Source of the DNA: WHSW01 sp036794585 | Lineage (GTDB): Bacteria > Actinomycetota > Thermoleophilia > Solirubrobacterales > 70-9 | Length of the DNA stretch: 18,752 nucleotides | Assembly (NCBI GenBank): GCA_036794585.1 | Contig: DAIRGH010000055.1 | Span: 1-18,752 of the forward strand | Direction of reading: 5' to 3' | Part shown: one piece after another, positions 1-7,503 of the stretch | Position numbering within the stretch: position 1 is the stretch's first letter | Layout of the letters: each line of letters begins with the position of its first letter | Position numbers and translations under genes: made by a program | The notes under the pieces: generated by a model | Told to the model about the DNA's origin: nothing | The model's input: only the letters and a program-made list of their open reading frames with translations | The model's database searches: none

Positions 1-413
1 AGCGGCGCCGGCGCCGGCATCGCGGCGTCGCGAGCGGCGGCGTAGTGGGCGTCGAACCGCGCGTCGAGCTCCGGATCCAACGGCTGGCTCGGGATCACGG
101 TCGGAGCCTGGCGCACCGTCGCCACGTCGTACGGGACCCAGACGTCGTCCTGACCGCCGGACGCGTCGGCATACGGGACCACCGTGTAGTGGCCACCGAA
201 CCGGCCGCCTTGAATCAATACCCACCGCGGACGCTCCGTCGCCGGGTCCGTCCATACGTCGACGACCTTGCCGATGGTCACCCCATAGACGTCGTCCACT
301 CTCGATCCGATCCAGCTGAGCGCTTCCTCGAGTTCGGGATGCGCGAGCCACGGCCGCTCTCCGATCACTACCTCGTCCTCCGTGCCGAAGGCCTTGCTCG
401 CCTGCCTAGGCAT
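1..413 (-). CDS. PRC-barrel domain protein, 3' end cut by window edge
   Basis: This reading frame is open from an ATG at 413 to the left edge, about 137 codons. An in-frame TAA lies 39-41 nt upstream of the ATG with no other usable start between, so this start is well supported. Residues about 33-100 read as a PRC-barrel: a glycine-rich turn (DDVYGVTIGKVVDVW), a 'RPRWVLIQGGRFG' strand and a 'VWVPYDVATVRQAP' strand. PRC-barrels are small beta-barrel modules found in photosynthetic reaction centre H subunits, RimM and many stand-alone actinobacterial proteins of unclear role. No signal peptide or membrane segment is visible, so it is probably cytoplasmic. The fold is seen in the sequence; no function can be assigned. 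Confidence 0.8.
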   Translation of the reverse strand, partial: MPRQASKAFGTEDEVVIGERPWLAHPELEEALSWIGSRVDDVYGVTIGKVVDVWTDPATERPRWVLIQGGRFGGHYTVVPYADASGGQDDVWVPYDVATVRQAPTVIPSQPLDPELDARFDAHYAAARDAAMPAPAP

Positions 414-446
414 CCTGCGTCGGCGACGGCGAGCTATTTCAAGGAA

Positions 447-452
447 ATCTTA
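447..452 (-). promoter_or_regulatory. -10 hexamer for PRC-barrel gene
   Basis: On the minus strand TAAGAT sits about 33 nt before the ATG at 413, which would give a leader of about 27 nt. No convincing -35 is seen. A 5-bp inverted repeat (TGCAA/TTGCA, 480-494, 5-nt loop) lies a little upstream and could be an operator. Confidence 0.4.
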
Positions 453-515
453 CCGCCGCTCCGCACTCGAAACCAGGGATGCAACGACATTGCAGCCTCG
501 GTAATTCGGCTAGGC

Positions 516-567
516 CCGATCGCGGAGCCCGAAGGCCGAAGCGGAGGGGCGGCGCTGTTGAGCCGCC
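516..567 (+). repeat. Dispersed intergenic repeat, copy A
   Basis: This 52-bp element matches 16597-16648 in the same orientation at 48 of 52 positions by my count. Its 3' part is a hairpin: GGCGGC (548-553), loop GCTGTTGA, GCCGCC (562-567). A further TTGAGGCGCC follows at 574-583 and touches the sixA stop codon. It lies between sixA and the PRC-barrel gene, both on the minus strand. It belongs to no coding region I can support. Confidence 0.75.
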
Positions 568-582
568 ATTTATTGAGGCGCC

Positions 583-1014
583 TTATTGACCGATCGCGCG
601 CAGCTGCGCGGGCCGCAGCAGCGCCACCAGGATGCCGTCGTCGATTGCCGCCAGGCCGCCCTTCTTCAGGTCGACCCGTGCCCCCGTGGCGAGCTCGATC
701 GCCCGCGAGAAGTCGGGCTCGTGCCCGACCAGCAGGACGTCGCCACGGCCAGCCGTGAGCTCGTCGAGGTCGATGTCGCCGCCGCGCAGAGCTTCGCTCT
801 CGGTGACCTCCACGCCGAGCGGCTCGCAGGCCAGGCGGGCGGTCTCGACTGCGCGGAGCTTCGGACTCGTAAGGCACTCGTCGATGTCGACCTTCAGCCT
901 GGCGAGCGCGGCGCCGGCGGCGCGGGCCTGGCGCTCGCCCTTCTCGGTGAGCCGTCGCGAGGAGTCGTCGGGCGCGTCGTCTTCGGCGTCTCCGTGTCTC
1001 AGCAACCAGATCAC
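583..1014 (-). CDS. sixA: SixA-like phosphohistidine phosphatase
   Basis: This is a histidine-phosphatase (phosphoglycerate-mutase-like) protein of 143 residues, the usual size for SixA. The N-terminus is VIWLLRHGDAE, with the catalytic RHG at residues 6-8. SPKLRAVETA (50-59) carries the second conserved arginine, and LLVGHEPDF holds the second catalytic histidine at 98. The family removes phosphate from histidine in phosphorelay proteins; the substrate here is not visible. I chose GTG at 1014 because RHG proteins begin just before this strand. The longer reading frame reaching 1203 would run into dnaE. A GACGAT hexamer at 1021-1026 lies 6 nt upstream, suggesting a leaderless transcript. It is divergent from dnaE, with 77 bp between starts. 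Confidence 0.85.
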   Translation of the reverse strand: MIWLLRHGDAEDDAPDDSSRRLTEKGERQARAAGAALARLKVDIDECLTSPKLRAVETARLACEPLGVEVTESEALRGGDIDLDELTAGRGDVLLVGHEPDFSRAIELATGARVDLKKGGLAAIDDGILVALLRPAQLRAIGQ

Positions 1015-1020
1015 GGCGGG

Positions 1021-1026
1021 ATCGTC
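1021..1026 (-). promoter_or_regulatory. -10-like hexamer of sixA
   Basis: GACGAT on the minus strand is separated by 6 nt from the GTG start at 1014. It is weak alone (A at position 2, AT at 5-6), but the spacing matches the stronger TAnnnT elements elsewhere in the window. Confidence 0.35.
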
Positions 1027-1079
1027 GCAGCTTGCGGGATCGGCCGGCTCGCGCGGCGGTTGGCGTCGGGGCCGGTTGC

Positions 1080-1085
1080 GATGAT
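1080..1085 (+). promoter_or_regulatory. -10-like hexamer of dnaE
   Basis: GATGAT is followed by 6 nt and then the GTG start at 1092, so a transcript would begin at or next to the start codon. No Shine-Dalgarno sequence precedes the GTG. Confidence 0.4.
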
Positions 1086-1091
1086 GGCTCG

Positions 1092-4000
1092 GTGAGCGCC
1101 CCCGCGGTTCACCTTCACGTGCACAGCGAGTACTCGCTGCTCGACGGCGCCTGCAAGATCGAGGCGATGGCCGCGCGCGCCGCCGACCTGGGAATGCCGG
1201 CACTCGGGCTCACCGACCACGGCGTGATGAACGGCGCGGTCGAGCACTACAAGGCGTGTCGCAAGCACCGAATCAAGCCGATCCTGGGGCTCGAGGCCTA
1301 CCTGGTCGACGACCGCCGCGCCGAGGGCCGGGTCGAGCGCAACCACCTCACCCTGCTCGCGGCCGACGACAGGGGCTTTCGCAACCTGGTCGAGCTCACC
1401 TCGGCCGGCTTTCTGGAGGGCTTTCAGCGCGGCAAGGCGAGCGTCGATATGGAGCTGCTGGAGCGCCACGCCGAGGGCGTCATCGCGCTCACCGGATGCC
1501 TGCAGTCGCGCTTCTGCCGCCGGCTGGTCGAGGAGCGGCCCGCCGACGCGCGCGCACACGTCGACGACCTGATCCAGGTCTTCGGCGCCGACGACGTCTA
1601 CTTCGAGATCCAGTCGAACGGCATCGCCGAGCAGGAGAAGGCCAACCAGGGCATCGTCGCGACGGCGCGCGAGCTCGGCCGGCCGCTGGTCGCCACCGCC
1701 GACGTGCACTACCTGCACCGCGAGGACTACTCGAATCACGCGGCGCTGCTCTGCGTGCAGACCAAGTCCACCCTCGAGCAGCCGAAGCTCACCTTCGACA
1801 CCAACGAGTTCTTCTTAAAGAGCGGCGACGAGATGCGCGAGGCGTTCGCCGAGTGGCCGGGGTCGGTGGAGGCGACGCTCGAGATCGCCGAGCGCTGCCA
1901 GGTCGAGATCGAGCTCGGCAAGCTGCTGCTGCCGCGTTTTCCGACACCCGAAGGTGAGGAGCCCGCCGGGATGCTGCGCCGGTTGGCCGAGGAGGGCCTG
2001 CGGCGCCGCTACGGCGACCCGCCGCCGGCCGAGGCGCTCGAGCGGCTCGAGTTCGAGCTCGGCGTGATCGGCGAGATGGGCTTCGAGTCCTATTTCCTGA
2101 TCGTGTGGGACTTCGTCAAGTACGCCAAGGACAACGGGATCGCGGTCGGGCCGGGGCGCGGCTCGGCGGCCGGGTCGATCGTCGCCTACTCGCTCAACAT
2201 CACCGACCTCGACCCGCTCGCCAACGAGCTGCTGTTCGAGCGCTTCCTCAACCCGGCGCGCAAGTCGATGCCCGACATCGATATCGACTTCTCGGTCCGC
2301 GGCCGCGAGCGCGTGATCCGCTACGTCCAGGACAAGTACGGGCGCGAGTCGGTCGCGCAGATCATCACCTTCGGCAAGATGGCGCCGCGCGCCGCGACCC
2401 GCGACGCCGCCCGTGTGCTCGGCTTCGACTACGCCACCGGCGACCGCGCCGCGAAGCTGATCCCCGAGCCGATCATGGGCCGCAGCCCGAGCTTTGACGA
2501 CTGCATGCGCCCGGGCGCCGACCTGCGCAGGGCATACGACGCCGACCCCGACGTGCGCAAGATCGTCGACGTCGCCCAGGGCCTCGAGGGGATCGTGCGC
2601 AACAACTCGATCCACGCCGCGGCGGTGGTGATCGCCGACCGGCCGCTGCACCAGATCGTCCCGCTGCAGCTCGCCGAGGACCGGGGCGCCCCCGCGGAGA
2701 AGGGGGAGAACGGCAAGCCGCAGCGCCAGTACAAGATCGTCACGCAGTACTCGATGGGCCCGATCGAGGAGATCGGCCTGCTGAAGATGGACTTCCTCGG
2801 GCTACGCAACCTCGACGTGATCGAGGACGCGGTCGAGATCATCCGCCGCTCGCGTGAGGCCGACGTCGACATCGAGGCGATCCCGATGGACGACGCCAAG
2901 ACCTACGAGATGCTCGCCCGCGGCGACTCGATCGGCGTCTTTCAGCTCGAGTCCGAGGGCATGCGCGAGGCGCTCAAGAAGGTGCGGCCCACCGAGTTCG
3001 ACGACATCGTCGCCCTGGTTTCGCTCTACCGCCCGGGCGCGATGCGCTACATCGACGATTACGCCGCCGGCAAGCGCGACCCGCGCTCGGTCACCTACCC
3101 CGATCAGCGCCTGCGCGGGATCACCGAGACCACCTACGGCTGCTGCATCTATCAGGAGCAGCTGATGGAGATCGCCAAGCAGATCGCCGGCTTTACCCCC
3201 GCCGAGGCCGACGATCTGCGCAAGGCGGTCGGCAAGAAGAAGCGCGACCTGATGGCGACCATGGAGGACAAGTTCCTCGACGGCGCCGCCGCCTCGAAGA
3301 CCGAGCACCGAGTGGCCAAGGACCTCTGGTCGCTGATGACCGCGGCGGCCGACTACTCGTTCAACCGCAGCCACGCGGCCTGCTACGCGCTGATCGCCTA
3401 CCGCACCGCCTACCTCAAGGCCAACTATCCGGCCGAGTACATGGCGGCGGTGATTTCGTCGGTGATGTCGACCAAGGACAAGGTGCCGTTCTTCGTCAAC
3501 CGCTGCGAGGAGATGGAGATCGAGGTCCTGCCGCCCGACGTCAACTCCTCAGACCACGGCTTCGTCGTCGGCGGCAGCTCGATCCGCTTCGGCCTCGACG
3601 CGGTCAAGAACGTCGGCCACGCTGCGGTCGAGACGATCATCGCGGCGCGCGAAACCGGCGAGTTCGAGTCGATCTGGGACTTCTGCGAGCGCGTCGACGC
3701 GCGGGCGGTCAACAAGCGGGCGATCGAATGCCTGATCAAGTGCGGCGCCCTCGACTCGACCGGCGCCACCCGGCGGGGGATGCTGGAGGTCCTTGCGCAC
3801 GCGCAGTCGGCCGGCCAGAAGTCGCAGGACGACACCCGACGCGGCCAGGGCTCGATCTTCGACCTCGACGACGGCGGCGAGCCCGGGACCGAGCGATCCG
3901 GCTTCTCCGCCCCAAGCCACCCGGTGATCGTGGCCGAGGAGTTCGATCAGCGCGAGCTCCTGCGGCTCGAAAAGGAGGTGCTCGGCACCTTCCTCTCGGC

Positions 4001-4604
4001 GCATCCGCTGAGCGAGGTGCGCGAGGCGCTGCGGGCGCGGGTCGAGCGGCCCCTGACGGCGGTGGCCGAGCTTCAGGACGGTTCCTGGGTGACGGTCGGC
4101 GGGATCGTCAGCGAGGCAAAGCGGGTGCGCACGCGCAGCGGCGGCTACGTGATGTTCGCGACCCTCGACGACCTCGAGGGCCGGCTGGAGCTGTTCGTGC
4201 GCGACGCCGCCGGCGAGGCGGCCGAGGTGATCGAGGTCGACCGCGTGATCGTCGTCCGCGGCCGGATCGATCACAAGGGCCGCGGCGAGATGAGCCTCGT
4301 GGTCCACGAGGCCGAGCAGTTCGAGCCGGGTGAGAACGAGCTGGCCGCGGCGCGCGCGAAGGCGAAGCTCGCGACCGGCCCGCTGGTGTTGCGAATCAAC
4401 GCGGCCGAGTTCGGCGCCGGCCTGGTCGACGAGCTCAAGCGGCTGTTCGAGAGCTTTCCCGGCAAGAGCGAGGTCCAGCTCGAGATGACCACGCGCGACG
4501 GGGTCCGGCGGCTGCGCTTCGGCGACGAGTACCGAGTCGCGCCCTCGCCGGCGCTGCGGGCCGAGATCGATCAGCTCCTAGGACCCACCTCGATCGCGGC
4601 CTGA
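1092..4604 (+). CDS. dnaE: DNA polymerase III alpha subunit (replicative polymerase)
   Basis: This is the catalytic subunit of the replicative polymerase, 1170 residues and full length. The N-terminal PHP domain starts at once (VHLHVHSEYSLLDG, then LTDHGVMNG, ILGLEAYL and TADVHYLH); its metal-binding histidines and acidic residues look intact, unlike the degenerate PHP of E. coli. The polymerase core has PGRGSAAGS, PDIDIDF (catalytic Asp 397 and 399) and KMDFLGL (Asp 567), aligning with E. coli D401, D403 and D555. A C-terminal OB-fold (WVTVGGIVSEAKRVRTRSGG) follows a helix-hairpin-helix region. I prefer GTG 1092 to the upstream ATG 1032: the extra residues are unlike the family, and 1092 has the leaderless spacing. 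The stop codon lies inside the outer arm of the inverted-repeat element that follows. No intein is present. Confidence 0.97.
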   Translation: MSAPAVHLHVHSEYSLLDGACKIEAMAARAADLGMPALGLTDHGVMNGAVEHYKACRKHRIKPILGLEAYLVDDRRAEGRVERNHLTLLAADDRGFRNLVELTSAGFLEGFQRGKASVDMELLERHAEGVIALTGCLQSRFCRRLVEERPADARAHVDDLIQVFGADDVYFEIQSNGIAEQEKANQGIVATARELGRPLVATADVHYLHREDYSNHAALLCVQTKSTLEQPKLTFDTNEFFLKSGDEMREAFAEWPGSVEATLEIAERCQVEIELGKLLLPRFPTPEGEEPAGMLRRLAEEGLRRRYGDPPPAEALERLEFELGVIGEMGFESYFLIVWDFVKYAKDNGIAVGPGRGSAAGSIVAYSLNITDLDPLANELLFERFLNPARKSMPDIDIDFSVRGRERVIRYVQDKYGRESVAQIITFGKMAPRAATRDAARVLGFDYATGDRAAKLIPEPIMGRSPSFDDCMRPGADLRRAYDADPDVRKIVDVAQGLEGIVRNNSIHAAAVVIADRPLHQIVPLQLAEDRGAPAEKGENGKPQRQYKIVTQYSMGPIEEIGLLKMDFLGLRNLDVIEDAVEIIRRSREADVDIEAIPMDDAKTYEMLARGDSIGVFQLESEGMREALKKVRPTEFDDIVALVSLYRPGAMRYIDDYAAGKRDPRSVTYPDQRLRGITETTYGCCIYQEQLMEIAKQIAGFTPAEADDLRKAVGKKKRDLMATMEDKFLDGAAASKTEHRVAKDLWSLMTAAADYSFNRSHAACYALIAYRTAYLKANYPAEYMAAVISSVMSTKDKVPFFVNRCEEMEIEVLPPDVNSSDHGFVVGGSSIRFGLDAVKNVGHAAVETIIAARETGEFESIWDFCERVDARAVNKRAIECLIKCGALDSTGATRRGMLEVLAHAQSAGQKSQDDTRRGQGSIFDLDDGGEPGTERSGFSAPSHPVIVAEEFDQRELLRLEKEVLGTFLSAHPLSEVREALRARVERPLTAVAELQDGSWVTVGGIVSEAKRVRTRSGGYVMFATLDDLEGRLELFVRDAAGEAAEVIEVDRVIVVRGRIDHKGRGEMSLVVHEAEQFEPGENELAAARAKAKLATGPLVLRINAAEFGAGLVDELKRLFESFPGKSEVQLEMTTRDGVRRLRFGDEYRVAPSPALRAEIDQLLGPTSIAA

Positions 4605-4701
4605 GCGGGCATCGCCGGCGTCGGGCTGCGTCATCGGTCGCTCGCGTGCATAGCACGCCACGCTCCCTGCTTCCTTGCCCGACTTGGCCCTGCCCGCTCA
4701 G
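4601..4701. repeat. Nested inverted-repeat element 1 (candidate structured RNA or DNA element)
   Basis: The outer arms are a perfect 11-bp inverted repeat, CTGAGCGGGCA (4601-4611) and TGCCCGCTCAG (4691-4701). Inside are GCC/GGC (4614-4616/4686-4688), GTCGGGC/GCCCGAC (4620-4626/4677-4683), GCGT/ACGC (4628-4631/4660-4663) and an apical 6-bp hairpin, GCGTGC-ATA-GCACGC (4644-4658). The left arm includes the dnaE stop codon. There is no T-tract after it, so it is not a classical intrinsic terminator, although it could end or protect the dnaE transcript. It lies just upstream of the promoter of the next gene. Confidence 0.55.
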
Positions 4702-4722
4702 TTCCTGACGCCGCTCACGCCT

Positions 4723-4728
4723 TAGACT
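4723..4728 (+). promoter_or_regulatory. -10 hexamer for cysteine-rich gene
   Basis: TAGACT is followed by 6 nt and then GTG 4735, a good match to the leaderless pattern. This decides the GTG over the in-frame TTG at 4729. No clear -35 is seen. Confidence 0.55.
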
Positions 4729-4734
4729 TTGCGC

Positions 4735-5133
4735 GTGGCAACTGCGCAAAGAGCGGCAACCAAGCCCGGCGAGTGTCGGCGCTGTCGCACCTTCTGCGAC
4801 AAGCTGATCGAGCCGCGCGGCTGCGTCGAGATGGGCTGCCGGTTCCTCTACAGCTACGAGGACCAGCTCACCGGCGGCAGCTACATGGGCTGCATGCGCA
4901 AGGTCTTCCGGGCCGAGATCGACCTCGACATGTTCAACCTCGCCGAAGCCAACGGGGGATTCGGCGGGATCAAGATGACCGGCGAGGCCCTGCCGCAGTG
5001 CCAGTTCACCGTCGAGCCCTGCTACGAGGGCGCCGGGCCCGCCTACGACTGCGTCAACCCCCGCTTCTTCGACTGCACCGACGACGGCCCCGAGGGCATC
5101 AGGGCCTTCGACGTCCGCAACGCGCTGCGCTAG
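4735..5133 (+). CDS. Cysteine-rich hypothetical protein
   Basis: I do not recognise this 132-residue protein. It has ten cysteines: C14, C17, C21, C30, C35, C53, C89, C96, C106 and C114. The first five form a tight N-terminal cluster (CRRCRTFC, then C-x8-C-x4-C) that could bind zinc or an iron-sulfur cluster. The rest sit in 'MGCMRKVF', 'LPQCQFTVEPC', 'YDCVNP' and 'FFDCTDD'. There is no signal peptide or membrane segment, so the cysteines are more likely metal ligands than disulfides, but this is inference. Codon use looks like that of its neighbours. It is a single-gene unit between two nested inverted-repeat elements and is convergent with the response regulator. GTG 4735 was chosen from the -10 spacing. 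Confidence 0.8.
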   Translation: MATAQRAATKPGECRRCRTFCDKLIEPRGCVEMGCRFLYSYEDQLTGGSYMGCMRKVFRAEIDLDMFNLAEANGGFGGIKMTGEALPQCQFTVEPCYEGAGPAYDCVNPRFFDCTDDGPEGIRAFDVRNALR

Positions 5134-5173
5134 CGGGTACGCCCCGTCGCCCGCGTCGCGCGGCCGTTTGTAG

Positions 5174-5288
5174 GGCTGGGTAGGGGAGGAGTCCGGTCGG
5201 ACTCAGGCGCTGTCCTGGATTTCGCTCGGATACCGAGCAAGAAGCAGGACAGCGCTTGAATTTGCGTTCTCCGTTCCCTTACCCAGCC
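5174..5288. ncRNA. Nested inverted-repeat element 2, candidate structured RNA (three-way junction)
   Basis: This 115-bp non-coding stretch between convergent genes pairs almost end to end. P1 is 15 bp (5174-5188/5274-5288, two G-T pairs). P2 is a 5-bp hairpin, AGTCC-GGTC-GGACT (5190-5203). P3 is 14 bp with one G-T pair (5204-5217/5245-5258), containing GCGCTGTCCTG and its exact complement. Above an internal loop it is capped by GCTCGG-ATA-CCGAGC (5224-5238). The segment 5259-5273 stays unpaired, with CTCC (5269-5272) able to pair alternatively with GGAG (5188-5191). The strand of transcription is unknown. It matches no RNA family I can name. It could also be a DNA-level palindromic element or a bidirectional transcription end. 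Confidence 0.5.
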
Positions 5289-5309
5289 GAACAAGCGTTG
5301 GCGCTTCGC

Positions 5310-5975
5310 CTACGCCCTGAACCGGTAGCCGACGCCGCGCACGGTCTCGAACCGCGAGGCGCCGAGCTTGCGGCGCAGGTAGCCGATGTAGACGTCGACG
5401 ACGTTCGAGCCGGGGTCATAGTCGTAGCCCCAGACGCCGGAGAGCAGCTGCTCGCGCGAGAGCACCTGGTTGGGGTGCTGAAGGAAGGTGCGCAGGAGCT
5501 CGAACTCGCGCGCGGAGAGCTCGACCGTGTCGCCGCCGATGCTCGCCCAGCGGGTACGCAGGTCGAGCGCGACCTCGCCGACGCGGAGCTGGGTCTCGTC
5601 GCTGGCAGCGACGGGATCGTCGCGCAGCCTGGCCTTCACCCGCGCGACCAGCTCCTCGAAATGAAACGGCTTCGGCAGGTAGTCGTCGGCTCCCGACTCC
5701 AGCCCTTCGACTCGCTCGCCGGGATCACCGCGCGCGGTGAGCACGATCACCGGCAGTCGCTGGCCGGACGCGCGGAGGTCGCGCAGCACCTCGAGGCCGT
5801 CCTTGCGGGGAAGGCCGAGGTCGAGGATCAGCAGGTCGAAGGAGTCATCGCGGGCGAGCTCGCTGGCGCTGACGCCGTCGTCGACGACGGTGATCGTGAA
5901 GCCGCTGGCCCGGAGCCCCTTCTCCAGGAACGCCGCGAGTCGCGGCTCGTCCTCGGCGACCAGGATCCGGCTCAT
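5310..5975 (-). CDS. OmpR-family response regulator
   Basis: This is a DNA-binding response regulator of 221 residues, standard length for the family. The receiver domain (about 1-118) has the acidic pocket VAEDE (E8, D9), phospho-acceptor D52 in LLILDLGLP, T80 in VIVLTA and K102 in LPKPF, so it should be phosphorylatable. A C-terminal winged helix (about 127-220) has VELSAREFELL, 'SREQLLSGVWGYDYDPGSN' and TVRGVGYRF, typical of OmpR/PhoB proteins. The ATG at 5975 lies 10 nt after the kinase stop and has a GAGAGG Shine-Dalgarno sequence about 7 nt upstream. It is therefore translated from the kinase mRNA. Its likely targets include the phased repeat at 7956-8023. Its subfamily cannot be fixed from sequence alone. 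Confidence 0.95.
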   Translation of the reverse strand: MSRILVAEDEPRLAAFLEKGLRASGFTITVVDDGVSASELARDDSFDLLILDLGLPRKDGLEVLRDLRASGQRLPVIVLTARGDPGERVEGLESGADDYLPKPFHFEELVARVKARLRDDPVAASDETQLRVGEVALDLRTRWASIGGDTVELSAREFELLRTFLQHPNQVLSREQLLSGVWGYDYDPGSNVVDVYIGYLRRKLGASRFETVRGVGYRFRA

Positions 5976-5985
5976 ACCGCGCCTC

Positions 5986-7437
5986 TCACGGGCTCGGTTC
6001 GACCGGCAGGACGATCGTGAAGGTCGAGCCCATTCCCGGCCGCGAGTCGAGCTCGACCTTGCCGCCGTGAGCCTCGGCGATCGCGCGCACGATCGAGAGG
6101 CCGAGTCCTGCGCCGTCGGCCTGGTGCCGGCCGGTGTCGCCTGAGCGCGCGTACCGAGCGAAGATCCGCTCGCCGTCGTCAGGGTCGACGCCCGGACCCT
6201 CGTCGCGGACCCAGAACCGGGCCTCGTCACCGACGAGCGAGCTGCCAAGCCAGATCGCGTCGCCCTCCCGGGTCGCGTGGACGGCGTTGTCGGCGAGGTT
6301 CATGACCGCCTGGGTCAGTCGATGCTGGTCGCCGTTCAGAATTCCGACGCCGGTTCCGTCGAGTCGCCAATCGCGTTCGCCGAGGCTGCGCGCCTTTGCG
6401 AACAGGTCGTGGGTGAACAGGTCGACGTCGATCGGGCGGATGCGCAGGAAGTCCGGCCGCGGCGCCTTGGTCAGCAGGAGCAGGTCGTCGACGTAGCGGC
6501 TCATCCGGTCGAGCTCGTCCTGGATCACCGCGATCGTCTCCACGCGCTCCGCCGGGGAGTCGCCCAGCGTCTCGAGGCTGCCCCGGATCACCGTGATCGG
6601 CGTGCGCAGCTCGTGGCTGACGTCGGTGAGGAAGTCCTTCTGGCCGGCGAACGCGGTCTCCAGGCGGTCGAGCATGTTGTTGAACGTGCGCCCGAGCTGG
6701 GCGATCTCGTCGCTGCCGCTGACCGGAATCCGGCCGGAGAGGTCGGTGTCGTTGATCGTCCGCGCGGTCCGCGAGAGCGCGTGCAGCGGCTCGACCGCCT
6801 TGCCCGCCGCGAGCCAGATGAACAGCGAGGCGAGCAGGAGCACCACGAGCGAGACGCCGATCGCGATCTGAACCGCGCTTTCGACCTGATCGCGCTCGGC
6901 CGCCGTCAGCGCCATCGCCACGAGCACGCCGTCCGGGTCTCCCGCGACCGGGATCGCCACGTACTGGGCCTCACCGACGTCGGTCGCGATCTCGCCGCTG
7001 CTCGGCTCGGTCACGTCGGCGAGGCCGGTGACCGCGTCGGCGAGCGACTCGTCTCCGGGATTTGCGATCTCGGCGCCCGCCGGCTCGCCGTCGACGAACG
7101 TGACCAGCGCGCCGTCGGTCGGGGGCGCGTTCTGGTCGAGGTAGACCGCCAGCAGCTGGCCCACGCTCGCGAACGGCTCACCGGACCCCGGTTGGCCGCT
7201 GTCGCGAAGCACCGGCAGCGCCTCGACCTCGTGGGTGAGCTGCTCCTCGACCTGCTCGCCGATCCGTGACAGGAGCACCTCGCGCAGCACGAACACCGAA
7301 GCTGCGGTCGAGACCACGAGCAGCGCGAGGAACGAGACGAGAACCCTCGTCCTCACCCCGCCTAGCAATGAGCTTCGGGGCGCGTCCCCGGCTGCGGCTT
7401 CGCGCGCTGCCGCGCGCTGCCGCGACTCAATCAACAC
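5986..7437 (-). CDS. Membrane sensor histidine kinase (partner of the OmpR-type regulator)
   Basis: This kinase is 483 residues. TM1 is about residues 29-52, followed by an extracytoplasmic sensor of about 135 residues with no recognised fold. TM2 is about 188-212, then HAMP (about 213-262). HisKA has phospho-acceptor H275 in DVSHELRTP. The ATP-binding domain has the N box NLADN (380-384), G1 DEGPGV (412-417) and G2 GAGLGLSIV. It is expected to phosphorylate the regulator encoded 10 nt downstream. Start GTG 7437 is supported by TACATT exactly 6 nt upstream, so the kinase appears to have its own leaderless promoter besides read-through from the upstream gene. A 16-bp perfect palindrome adjoins that promoter. 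Confidence 0.95.
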   Translation of the reverse strand: MLIESRQRAAAREAAAGDAPRSSLLGGVRTRVLVSFLALLVVSTAASVFVLREVLLSRIGEQVEEQLTHEVEALPVLRDSGQPGSGEPFASVGQLLAVYLDQNAPPTDGALVTFVDGEPAGAEIANPGDESLADAVTGLADVTEPSSGEIATDVGEAQYVAIPVAGDPDGVLVAMALTAAERDQVESAVQIAIGVSLVVLLLASLFIWLAAGKAVEPLHALSRTARTINDTDLSGRIPVSGSDEIAQLGRTFNNMLDRLETAFAGQKDFLTDVSHELRTPITVIRGSLETLGDSPAERVETIAVIQDELDRMSRYVDDLLLLTKAPRPDFLRIRPIDVDLFTHDLFAKARSLGERDWRLDGTGVGILNGDQHRLTQAVMNLADNAVHATREGDAIWLGSSLVGDEARFWVRDEGPGVDPDDGERIFARYARSGDTGRHQADGAGLGLSIVRAIAEAHGGKVELDSRPGMGSTFTIVLPVEPSP

Positions 7438-7443
7438 GGGGCA

Positions 7444-7468
7444 AATGTAGCTCGGATCGGCCGATCCG
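7444..7468 (-). promoter_or_regulatory. Kinase promoter with adjoining 16-bp palindrome
   Basis: The -10 TACATT occupies 7444-7449 on the minus strand, 6 nt before GTG 7437. Immediately upstream, CGGATCGGCCGATCCG (7453-7468) is a perfect palindrome lying in the -10/-35 spacer, where a repressor dimer would block polymerase. The bound protein is unknown. Confidence 0.5.
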
Positions 7469-7503
7469 CCCGCCAGTGGGGGTGCAGCCGGGCGTCGGCG
7501 CGC

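Noticed and set aside
480..494. TGCAA-CGACA-TTGCA stem as part of a tRNA or other RNA gene
   Set aside because: It is too short, and no cloverleaf or T-loop sequence surrounds it. I found no tRNA in the window.
1032..1091. Upstream ATG start for dnaE
   Set aside because: It would add 20 residues unlike DnaE N-termini. GTG 1092 directly precedes the PHP domain and has a -10-like hexamer 6 nt upstream.
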